Of a stretch of 31,290 bases of DNA, positions 18,851-26,752 are shown piece after piece; the first letter of the stretch is position 1, and each line of letters starts with the position of its first letter. Location of the stretch: the NCBI GenBank assembly GCA_003427395.1, contig BFEA01000342.1, positions 674,577 through 705,866 of the forward strand, given 5' to 3'. This DNA is from Chara braunii. Taxonomy: Eukaryota; Streptophyta; Charophyceae; Charales; Characeae. The position numbers and the translations under genes are program-made. Under the pieces are notes generated by a model. It saw only the letters and a program-made list of their open reading frames with translations. It was not told where the DNA came from and searched no databases.

Positions 18851-19330
18851 GTGGCAGAAGAGTTGAAGGAGAGAGTGCCTTCCTGGGCCAAAATGAAGAA
18901 GGATGGTAAGGGACAACTAATCTTAGTGGATGTAGAGGTCTTTAGAAGTAGATTAGGGGCCCTTATAGATTTAGGGGCTACTCGCAGTTATATTAGCCGT
19001 AGAGCGCTGAAGAAGCTAAGGCTAGGGTTGAAAGTCCAAAAGTTGGAAGACCCCATAGTTAGTGTCCTCGCAGACAACCGCACTATGCCTGTCGAGGACT
19101 ACGCAGAGGGAGTCCAGGCGTATTTCCGCCTAGAGAAAGATGGGAAGGTGGAGAAGGTTCTCCATTCCCTGACTCTCCTCGTGCAGAATGACCTTCCTTT
19201 TGATATAGTCCTAGGCATGGACTGGGGAGAGGCAGCAGGGGCCATACTTCATTTGAGAGAGCATGAGTGTAGGCTCCCTAGTCGTCAAGCGAGGTTAAGA
19301 CCGCCCGCCTGTTTCATGTGTCTGGAGTAG
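18851..19330 (+). pseudogene. pol: pol of element 2: retropepsin with altered active site
   Basis: Open for 159 codons. The protease core aligns with element 1 (ILVDVEVFRSR, YISRRALKK, DIVLGMDWGEAAGA). The active-site triplet, DSG in element 1, reads DLG here (18968-18976, GAT TTA GGG). Retropepsins need Asp-Thr/Ser-Gly, so this copy should be inactive. The frame is lost near 19290 relative to RT. TGG at 18884 is intact here, where element 1 has TAG. Confidence 0.88.
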
Positions 19331-20397
19331 ATAACTCCTTGGCACATTGTTGTCTCAGTGCTCCCACGTTCGCGCGATTAGTGAGAAAGGAGCAGTTAGA
19401 GGAGCAGGTCTTCGTAGCCTATGTGAGGCCTGTCACTGATCCTAAAGAAGACACACCCATAGACCCAGCTATTGCCAAGCTGCTGGAAGAGTTCAAGGAT
19501 TTAGCAGAGCCGCCGACAAGAGTAGTGCCGCGGCCAATCCAACATCGTATAGAGATAAAGCCTGGCAGTAGGACTTCTAAGGGAGCAGTCTACAGGATGT
19601 CCCCAAGGGAGTTAGAGGAGCTGCGAAAGCAGTTAGACGAGCTCCTCGGAAAGGGTTGGATTAGGCCCAGTTCATCTCCTTTTGGAGCACCAGTTTTGTT
19701 TGTCCCCAAAAAGGAAGGAGAGTTATGGATGTGCATAGACTATAAGGGTCTAAATGCGATCACATTGAAGAGCGTTGAACCGTTGCCTCGGATAGACGAT
19801 CTCTTAGATCGGGTGTAGGGTTGCAGGTATTTTTTGAAGATCGATTTGAAGTCCGGATATCATCAGATAGAAGTCCATCCTGATGACCAGTACAAGACTG
19901 CGTTCCGGACTAGATATGGGCACTACGAGTTCATAGTGATGCCCTTTCGACTAACCAATGCGCCTGCCACGTTCCATTGCTGTATGAACGATTTGTTTAG
20001 GCCGTGGTTAGATAGATTTGTTGTAGTTTATCTAGATGACATACTAGTATTCAGTAGGACCCTCCAAGAGCATCAGGGTCATTTGAGGCAGGTCTTGGAG
20101 AAGATGAGAGAGGCTAACTTCAAGATCAACGCAAAGAAGTGCGAGTGGGCCAAAACACAAGTCTTGTACTTGGGCCACGTTTTAGACGGAGATGGCATTA
20201 AGCCTGAGGACAACAAGATAGCGACAATTAGAGATTGGTCGACGCCCCGCACGTTGACTGAGTTGCGCTCGTTCCTAGGCCTAGCCAACTACTATAGGAA
20301 GTTCGTGAGGAACTTCTCGACTATCGCCGCTCCCCTCGCAGGTTGCTCAAGAAAGAGGCGATCTGGCAGTGGGACAAAGACTGTACGTCTGCGCTAA
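19318..20397 (+). pseudogene. pol: pol of element 2: reverse transcriptase (broken)
   Basis: Two open pieces, 19318-19818 and 19834-20397, are separated by TAG at 19816 where element 1 has CAG. Motifs are [48 protein letters not shown], the catalytic YLDD at 20029-20040 and FLGLANYYRKFV. The conserved MPFGLTNAP motif reads MPFRLTNAP (Arg codon CGA at 19948), and a Ser just after the TAG is Leu. After GCAGGTTGCT near 20340 the RT frame continues into nonsense; RNase H lies one base off, exactly as in element 1. Confidence 0.9.
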
Positions 20398-21023
20398 AGA
20401 AGTTAAAGCGCGTTGATAGAGTATCCTGTCCTCAAAGTAGCAGATCCGTCTTTGCCATTTGTTGTCACCACGGACGCGAGTCGGTATGGTATAGGTGCCG
20501 TGTTACAGCAGGACGACGACAATGGCTACAAATCCGTAGAGTTCATGTCAGCGAGGATGCCCTCAGAGAAGGTAGCTTCCTCGACATACGAGAGAGAACT
20601 CTACGCTCTTAGGCAGGCCTTAGAGCACTGGAAGCATTACCTGTTTGGGAGGCACTTCAAGTTGTATTCAGACCACGAGACACTTAGATGGTTGAAGACA
20701 CAGGCCAAAATGACACCTAAGTTGACTAGGTGGGCTGAGATAGACCAGTATGACTTTAAGCTCAAGCCTGTTAAAGGCAAGTACACTGTAGTCGAGGACG
20801 CTCTGAGTAGGAGATCAGACTACTTTGGAGCTAAAGTTCAATATCTGGATATAAGGAGTGACCTGCAGGAGAGAGTTAGACAGGCGTATGCGCAGGACCC
20901 TATTTATAGTGACCTCCTGAAGAGAGTTAAGGAGGCCCCAGAGACCGAACCACATTACCGCACTACAGAGGGATTGTTATTTGAGAAGACTAATGTAGTA
21001 AGACCATCTGTGCGTTCCTAACA
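20343..21023 (+). pseudogene. pol: pol of element 2: RNase H (broken)
   Basis: Begins with KKEAIWQWDKDC in one frame and loses two bases' worth of register near 20408. It continues from 20413 with TTDASRYGIGAVLQQD, YERELYALRQALEHWKHYL, YSDHETLRWL and VVEDALS, which carry the acidic residues of RNase H. The frame is again lost near 20998, just before the integrase zinc domain. RNase H would remove the RNA strand after cDNA synthesis. Confidence 0.88.
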
Positions 21024-22319
21024 ACGGGGAGATCCGTCGTTTATCCTAGGGGAACGCCACGACACGGAGGGACATTTCAATTGGCAAAAGACTCTAGCCA
21101 ATCTGATGCATGTGTACACTTGGCCAGGAATGAAAGCTGACTGCGTAGAGTATGTCTGCAGTTGCAAAGTATGCCAGAGAAACAAGAGTACTACGTGTGC
21201 CCCTCTAGGCCTTCTCGGACCCTTGCCTATTCCTGATCAGCCAGGAGATTCAGTGTCCATTGACTTTATGGACGCTAGCGTCAAGAGTAGGCATGGTAAG
21301 AGCCAAGTCATGGTCATAGTTGATAGATTCGGTAAGTATGTTGTTTTTGTTCCTTTGCCTGCAGAGGCACGATCTGAGCTAGTAAGAAGTTTTTTTACTA
21401 TTGGATTAGTGATCACGAGATTCCGCTGTCTATAGTTAGTGATAGAGACACCCGTTTCATGAGTCAGAACTGGTAGGAACTGGTGAAAGTTTATGGATCA
21501 AAGTTGTTGATGTCGTCTGGCCGCCATCCAGAGACTAACGGTCAGACTGAGCAGATGAACAAGATCCTGCAGCAAGTTCTGTGCATGTACATTAGACCGG
21601 ATCAAGTCAATTGGGATGAGATGTTGCCCAAGGTAGCCAGTGCGTACAATAATAGTGTGCATTTGTCCACCTGTCGCACTCCCAACGAGTTGCACAAGTC
21701 CTTTAGACCGCGCAGACCGTTTGAGGGACTTAACCGGGACCAGTTTCATAGGCTACCGCCCGGTACCAGGAAGTTTGCGATACAGCACGAGAAAGAGCTA
21801 GCTACAGTCGTTGAGAACCTCAGGAAGGCCCAGCAGAGAATGATAGAGCAAGCCAACAAGCACCGTAGCCCATCGCAGTTCCAAGTAGGTGACTTAGTCT
21901 GGGTCAAGTCCAAAGAGTTTGCTCCTGAGGAAAACATCTCGCGGAAGTTACTGCCAGCGTACAGGGGACCATGGCCAGTTCTAAAAGTCAAGGGCGGAGA
22001 GGATGGGCCGTCCAACACAGTAGAGATCCTAGCACACCTCCACACCTACCCTGTGTTTCATGCATCAAAGTTGTTGCCGTGTGTCGCAAGTCGACAGTTT
22101 CCATCTAGAAGATCCATGATCCCGCCAGACATGGACGGAAGGTACGACATTGACGGCATTGTAGGTGAAGATGTGTTTAGAACAGGAGGTAGAGGTCGTC
22201 CACAGAAACAATACAAGGTCCAGTTTGCTTATCAGGAGCCAGAGGACGACCGCTGGTTTACTAGGACAGAACTTCTAGAAACAGCTCCCGACATAGTTAG
22301 AGCCTATGAGAGATATTAG
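21024..22319 (+). pseudogene. pol: pol of element 2: integrase with chromodomain-like tail (broken)
   Basis: The zinc domain is recognisable by HDTEGH and CKVCQRNK, and the core by SIDFMDA, SDRDT and ETNGQTEQ (D,D,E). TAG at 21474 replaces the CAG of element 1 and a frame change lies near 21390. From 21483 the frame is open for 278 codons to TAG 22317. It covers the end of the core, the GDLVWVKSKEF beta-barrel-like part, PVFHASKLLP, and a tail of about 60 residues (22143-22316; DGIVGEDVF, QYKVQFAYQEPEDDRW, TAPDIVRAYE) whose spacing resembles a chromodomain. Chromodomain tails direct integration to marked chromatin in chromoviruses; that role here is inferred. Confidence 0.9.
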
Positions 22320-22376
22320 AAAGGTAAAGGTCCTGCCTTGGACTGAGTTATTCTCGGAGGACCTTGAATTTAAGCC

Positions 22377-22384
22377 GGCGGGAG
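22377..22384 (+). promoter_or_regulatory. Candidate polypurine tract before the 3' LTR
   Basis: GGCGGGAG lies directly before the 3' LTR and is identical before the element 1 3' LTR (7670-7677). The position suits plus-strand priming, but it is short and contains a C. Confidence 0.4.
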
Positions 22385-23305
22385 TGAAACGGTATTCACC
22401 TGTTAGCAGTAGCAAATGCAGATCCCAGGGTTCGATCCCTAGTCCTTACCTTGCCCGTGTACAGTATCTGTGTCGACCCCAGGAGTTGAACCCACGACCT
22501 GTGTCTGTTCCCACAGTTGGTAGACTGTCGTAGGGTCTCTAGATTGTAGGGGTTCGATCGGTAGACCTGTCGAATAGTGGTCTTAGGGAGTTCTAGAAGT
22601 CGTAGCTGTAGGACCTCTGAAAGGTCAGGTCGTAGCTGCTACAGTATCCGAAAGGCCAGGACTGAAACTTCCGGAAGGTCCTGGTACTGGCCTTTCGAAG
22701 CTGCTCACGTTTAGGCTGAGTCAAGTGGGCAAGTGGTGGAGTCCACCTGTGCTGAGTCAGCAGTCCCAGTCCCAGTCAGTCCTTTCTAGTCAAGCAAGTA
22801 CCGTATGGGACTGTGTGCACCATGGGCATGGGAAAGGGGCAGGCCAACGAGATACAGAAGTATAAATCAAGAGGCAGCGCCCAGCCATTCATTCATTCCT
22901 GCGTAAGCCATGCGGAAGCGCTGCCACAGCGACTTATGCGAGGTGGTCTGCAGTGAGCCCGAAGATGAAGTAGGTGAGAAGGAGAGTTAGCCATAGCGAT
23001 AGGGGTCGCAGCGGCCGTAACCACCATAGCTGATAGAAGAGTGTAGCGTGTGTGAATGTGCGAGTGTACAGTGTGATGCGTGCGGGATATCCAGGGTGAT
23101 CCTGTGTGCCTACAGCAGCGTCGAGTGAGTGACGAGCAGAGATTTGTACAGGCACTGATGCGTCATAGCCATTTGAAGTGAACTTGTATCTGAACTGCGT
23201 TCTTGGTTTCTATATCTCTGAGTTTTGAGTGGGCGCTTGTCGCCAGTTTGCTGCGCAACCTGTTTACATGCATGAGAAGTGTGAAAGATAGCGAGTCTGC
23301 TCGCA
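22385..23305 (+). repeat. 3' LTR of element 2
   Basis: 921 bases from TGAAACGG to GTCTGCTCGCA, followed by ATTG. It has TATAAATC at 22861-22868, the nested palindrome at 22649-22697 and the CCATTCATTCATTCCTGCG tract expected near the transcription start. It gives the full LTR sequence that the gapped 5' LTR lacks. Confidence 0.95.
22861..22868 (+). promoter_or_regulatory. TATA box of the element 2 3' LTR
   Basis: TATAAATC at the same place as in element 1 and in the solo LTR at 24427. In the 3' LTR it would drive transcription outward into 23306 onward rather than of the element itself. Confidence 0.55.
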
Positions 23306-23895
23306 ATTGTTTTCAAGTTATCGGACCCCAGCCTTTTGTTTGGTACGTGTGCAGGGGCAGACCGGCAATGCCATGCAATTTTCTCTCTGTGGTGGGACCA
23401 AACAATGGCTGCCAAGTCCCCCCTTCCTGCCCCCTCTCTCTCTGTATCCCCTTTGTTGTGTTGCCTGCTGGAAGTGTCTGTGGAGTCAGTCAGGACTGAT
23501 GTAGGCATTGCCACCTCCAAGGAAGAAACATCTTTGTGGAGAGTGTAGCCCATTGTTAGGTACTCCTAGCTGTCTCTCAATGGACCATGACCTTAAAGTA
23601 GGATGTGGATTGCTGTCCGTGACAGGTTGCAGAAATGCTTGTTTGGGAGCTGCACTGTTTCTGGTACCATTGAACACCAGCCTTGTTGCAATAGGTGATC
23701 CTCTGCAGTGTGTGTGGTGTAGCATTGTCCAACCAAGGGGTATCAGCTCACAATTTTCTTTGTCAACAAAGTAAAACACATCCAGCTCATAGGATTGTTT
23801 GGATTTTGGTCTATGATGGTCTTTTTTATTGATTTTAACTATTGGTTTTGTTTATGAATGGAAGAAGGACGCTGTAGATTGGGAATAACACATTT

Positions 23896-23968
23896 GGGTA
23901 ATTAGCTCAGTTGGNAGAGTGCCTNGTTTACACCNAGAGAGCCAGCGGTTCAAGTCCGTTATTACCCA
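23896..23968 (+). tRNA. Organellar-type tRNA-Val (anticodon UAC)
   Basis: 73 bases. The acceptor GGGTAAT pairs perfectly with ATTACCC, followed by discriminator A. The D stem is GCTC/GAGT, the anticodon loop TTTACAC, and the T arm AGCGG-TTCAAGT-CCGTT. Three N bases fall at 23915, 23925 and 23935; the last two are the paired positions 30 and 40 of the anticodon stem. It is most likely a nuclear copy of mitochondrial DNA and not a working nuclear tRNA gene. Confidence 0.8.
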
Positions 23969-23971
23969 GAT

Positions 23972-24045
23972 GGGAAAATAGCTTAGTTGGTTAGAGTGCT
24001 GGTCTGTCACGCCAGAAGTCGCGGGTTCAAATCCCGTTTTTCCCG
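23972..24045 (+). tRNA. Organellar-type tRNA-Asp (anticodon GUC)
   Basis: 74 bases, 3 bases after tRNA-Val. The acceptor GGGAAAA pairs with TTTTCCC, discriminator G. The anticodon stem CTGGT/GCCAG encloses CTGTCAC, so the anticodon is GTC. The T arm is GCGGG-TTCAAAT-CCCGT. The cloverleaf is complete. No CCA is encoded. Confidence 0.85.
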
Positions 24046-24107
24046 GGAGGTTTGCTAAATCAACAGACAACAAAATTGTATCATGGGTTCAAATCCCACT
24101 TCCTCCG
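24046..24107 (+). pseudogene. Truncated tRNA-Ser (anticodon GCU)
   Basis: Starts directly after tRNA-Asp with GGAGG, the 5' acceptor, and jumps to TTTGCTAAATC, an anticodon loop with GCT. It continues through a long variable arm, a T arm ATGGG-TTCAAAT-CCCAC and the 3' acceptor TTCCTCC plus G. The D arm and 5' half of the anticodon stem are missing, so it cannot fold as a tRNA. Confidence 0.7.
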
Positions 24108-24114
24108 TTCCGTC

Positions 24115-24187
24115 GGGGGCGTAGTTCAAGTGGTAGAACGCATGTTTTGCAAGTATGAAGTTATCGGTCCAAGTCTGATCTTATATC
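24115..24187 (+). pseudogene. Degraded tRNA-Ala (anticodon UGC)
   Basis: GGGGGCG, D arm GTTC-AAGTGGTA-GAAC, anticodon stem CATGT/GTATG around TTTGCAA (anticodon TGC), T arm ATCGG-TCCAAGT-CTGAT with a changed T loop. The 3' acceptor strand expected to pair with GGGGGCG is replaced by CTTATATCTGCCC, so the gene is broken at its 3' end. Confidence 0.65.
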
Positions 24188-24426
24188 TGCCCGAGAGTTT
24201 GCGTTCTCTCAATGAAGAAGAAAGACCTCCGTGGATCTTATCCGGAGGAAGGCTCTTGTTCGTCTGCGGAATCTGACTGACCCTCTTCGCTGCCTGTAAG
24301 GGTTGGTTTCCCTCTCCAGCTACTATAGGGCCTCCGTGTTGCAACCAAGTTGCTTCTCTCCATCTCTGACCCTCACATCTGGCATGTTTCGGCCCCTTTC
24401 CCCCCCCATCTCCGATTGTCTGTCTC

Positions 24427-25334
24427 TGAAACGTTTTGACCTTTGCACTAGCAGACGCAGATCCCAGGGCTCGATCCCTAGACCTTGCCCTCACCCGTGT
24501 ACAGTACCAAGTCGACCCATGTGTGTTTGAACCCGTGACCTGTGTTTTGGTAGTCGTCTGTTGTCTGTCGCAGGTTAGTGTGGTCGTCGGGTCTTGAACC
24601 GTAGGTCTGTCAAGTAGGGGTCGTAGCTGCTACAGTCCTGAAAGGTCCAGGTCGTAGCTGCGACAGTCCTCTACAGACTTCTGGAAGGTTCGGAAGTGAC
24701 CTTTTGAGAATTGCTTAGGTTAGGCTAGAGGCAAGTGGGTAAGTGGGCAGTCCAACCTCGCCTAGTCAGCGGTACCCAGTCCCAGTCGCACTTTGTCCAG
24801 TCAGCAAGTACCATGTGGGAGTGTGTGAACCCTGGGCCCGGTGGAAAGGGGCAGACCAGCGACCAACCGAAGTATAAATCAAGAGGCAGCGTCCAGTCAT
24901 GCATTCATTCTGCCTGTGAGCCGTGCGGAAGCACTGCCAGAGCGTCTTGTGCAAGGAGGTCTGCAGGTGCCCGAAGGAGAAGTGGGCTGTGAAGGAGACG
25001 AAGCGGCCATAGCTGCTAGTTAGTAGGAAGGTAGAAGGCAGCCATAGCTGCTGTAGGTTGGAGATAGGCTATAGCGTGTGTGTGTGTGAGTGTTCTGTGT
25101 GCGTGTGTGGGACATCCAGGGAGATCCAGAGTAGCGTGCGTGTGAAAAGCTGCTGGGAATACAGTGTAGGAAGGGTGTTGTAAGGGCGCACAGGCGCCAT
25201 AGCCATTCGGAGCAAGTTTGAATGTGAACTGTGTTCTTGGCCCCGATATCTCTGAGATTTGTGTGGGCGCCTGGCACCAGTGTGATTGCCATCTGGTTGC
25301 ATGCATGCCAAGTGAAGGAGAAGATAAGTCTGCA
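24427..25334 (+). repeat. Diverged solo LTR of the element 1/2 family
   Basis: Aligns with the element 1/2 LTRs from TGAAACG through GCAGATCCCAGGGCTCGATC, TATAAATC (24873-24880) and CATGCATGCCAAGTG to a TCTGCA end. The flanks are GTCTC (24422-24426) and GTTCC (25335-25339). The paralogous empty site at 25970-25978 reads GTCTCCTTG, which fixes the insertion point. It is more diverged than the element 2 LTRs, so it is an older insertion or another subfamily. Confidence 0.9.
24873..24880 (+). promoter_or_regulatory. TATA box conserved in the solo LTR
   Basis: TATAAATC followed by AAGAGGCAGCG, at the same place as in the LTRs of elements 1 and 2 although much of the surrounding LTR has diverged. 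Confidence 0.5.
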
Positions 25335-26258
25335 GTTCCCTTGTTTTGCTATGTCCCCCTCTCATGAGGCATATTTTGACCTGCCCCGCTTTCATCTTCT
25401 TGGCTGACTCTTGTACCCTCATCCCTTCCACTTTACACAAGCAACTCCGTTCTCTTCGTTGCTATCCTTGTTTGCATCCTTGTACTGCAAGGGCAACTGC
25501 TTGTAGTGTGTCTTAGACCACTTGTGTAGTGGGCTTTGAAGGCACTGTAGACAACCAGTACCTCCCAAAACTTGGGCCAGCTCCAACAGACACCAGTTGT
25601 TGGATTGTCTGTGGAGTCAGTCAGGACTGACGCAGGCATTGCCACCTCCAAGGAAGAAACATCTTTGTGGAGAGTGTAGCCCATTGTTAGGTACTCCTAG
25701 CTGTGGATTGCCGTCCGTGACAGGTTGCAGAAATGCTTGTTTGGGAGCTGCACTGTTTCTGGTACCATTGAACACCAGGCTGGTTGCAAAAGGCGATCCT
25801 CTGCAGTGTGTGTGGTGTAGCATTGTCCAACCAAGGGGTATCAGCTCACAATTTTCTTTGTCAGTCTCCATCTCCAACCCTCACATCTGGCATGTCCAGC
25901 CCAGTCTCCATCTCCAACCCTCACATCTGGCATGTTTTGGCCCCTTTCCCCCTTCATCTTCGATCGTCTGTCTCCTTGTTTTGCTATGTCCCCCTCTCAT
26001 GTGGCATGTTTTGACCTGCCCCGCTTTCAAATTCTTGGCTGAGTCTTGTACCCTCGTCCACTTTACACAAGCAACTCCGTTCTCTTCGTTGCTATCGCTG
26101 TTTTGCATCCTTGTGCTGCAAGGGCAGCCGTGTCAGCAATTGCTTGTAGTGTGTCTTAGACCACTCGGAGTGGGCTTTGAGGGCACTGTAAACACCGTAA
26201 ACGACCAGTACCTCCCAAAACCTGGGCCAGCTCCCACGGACACCAGTTGTTGGATTGT

Positions 26259-26752
26259 CAATTCCACAGATAAACTGAAAAAGGGCAGGCGTCCTGGTAA
26301 CCAGGGTGGTCATGAAAAGTAGAGGTGGGTAAAAATGGCCTTGTAATCTAAAGAGGCTCCCTGTATCAGAGGAATCTGAAGCTACCATATGACTGTTCAT
26401 ACTTGTTCGAAGCGCCACATTGTACTGACAGGGTGGTGCTTCGAACAATGGCCTTAGGTATTGTATGCCTGACAAATACATCCTTATCATACCCCAAAGG
26501 ATGTGTTACGGGTAGCAGATGTGAAAGGGTGGAACTCAAAATAGCACCCGAAATACCACCCTCAGTGTTGAGATGTTGGTGCTGATCATTATATGTCGAG
26601 TAAGAATGACGGACAGTAGTTTTAGGGACATGTCAGAGAGCATCGTGCTCCTAGGAGATCATACTGGGAAACGAAAAGTACACTTTTTAGTTTTGGCCAA
26701 CGTGCTTTGAGTTCATTGTCGAGTGCAATATTTCTGAAGAGTTGTTTGCGAT
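26259..26752. other. Unassigned spacer with one strong hairpin
   Basis: Unique-looking sequence between the segmental duplication and the LTR of element 4. No gene is supported. Its only striking feature is the inverted repeat at 26403-26448. Confidence 0.5.
26403..26448. repeat. 46-base hairpin, 16-bp stem
   Basis: TTGTTCGAAGCGCCAC (26403-26418) pairs with GTGGTGCTTCGAACAA (26433-26448): 15 Watson-Crick pairs and one G-U as RNA. The 14-base loop itself contains TGT...ACA. It is not part of any LTR family seen here. Confidence 0.85.

Larger units (their letters stand above)
14172..23305 (+). mobile_element. Element 2: full-length Ty3/gypsy (chromovirus-like) retrotransposon, coding-defective
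   Basis: Both LTRs are present (TGAAAC...TGCA), with PBS at 15422, leader, gag, pol and a short purine tract before the 3' LTR. The base strings flanking the element are ATTG on the left (14168-14171) and ATTG on the right (23306-23309), a target duplication that confirms the ends. By eye the LTRs differ at about 25 of roughly 800 comparable positions. It belongs to the same family as element 1 but is an independent insertion. Many stops, frameshifts and two active-site changes make it non-autonomous. The total length of 9134 includes a 445-base N gap that is probably over-long. Confidence 0.95.
23766..24356 (+). other. Insert carrying mitochondrial-type tRNA genes (probable NUMT)
   Basis: About 590 bases present in the first duplication copy and absent at TTTGTCA|GTCTCCATCTCC in the second. 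It carries in order tRNA-Val(UAC), tRNA-Asp(GUC), a truncated tRNA-Ser(GCU) and a degraded tRNA-Ala(UGC), all on the plus strand. Intron-less Val(UAC) and Ala(UGC) argue for mitochondrial rather than plastid origin, since plant plastid copies of these have introns. The leading 130 bases are AT-rich. Confidence 0.7.
23480..26258 (+). repeat. Imperfect head-to-tail segmental duplication
   Basis: First copy: 23480-23765, 24357-24426 and 25335-25608. Second copy: 25610-25863, 25864-25974 and 25975-26258. Shared strings include TGTGGAGTCAGTCAGGACTG, GTGTAGCATTGTCCAACCAA, CTCACATCTGGCATGT, CTTTACACAAGCAACTCCG and CACCAGTTGTTGGATTGTC. The first copy is interrupted by a tRNA-bearing insert and a solo LTR. 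The second has a 33-base deletion after CTCCTAGCTG and an internal 39-40-base duplication at about 25862-25940. No protein family is recognised in it. Confidence 0.9.
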
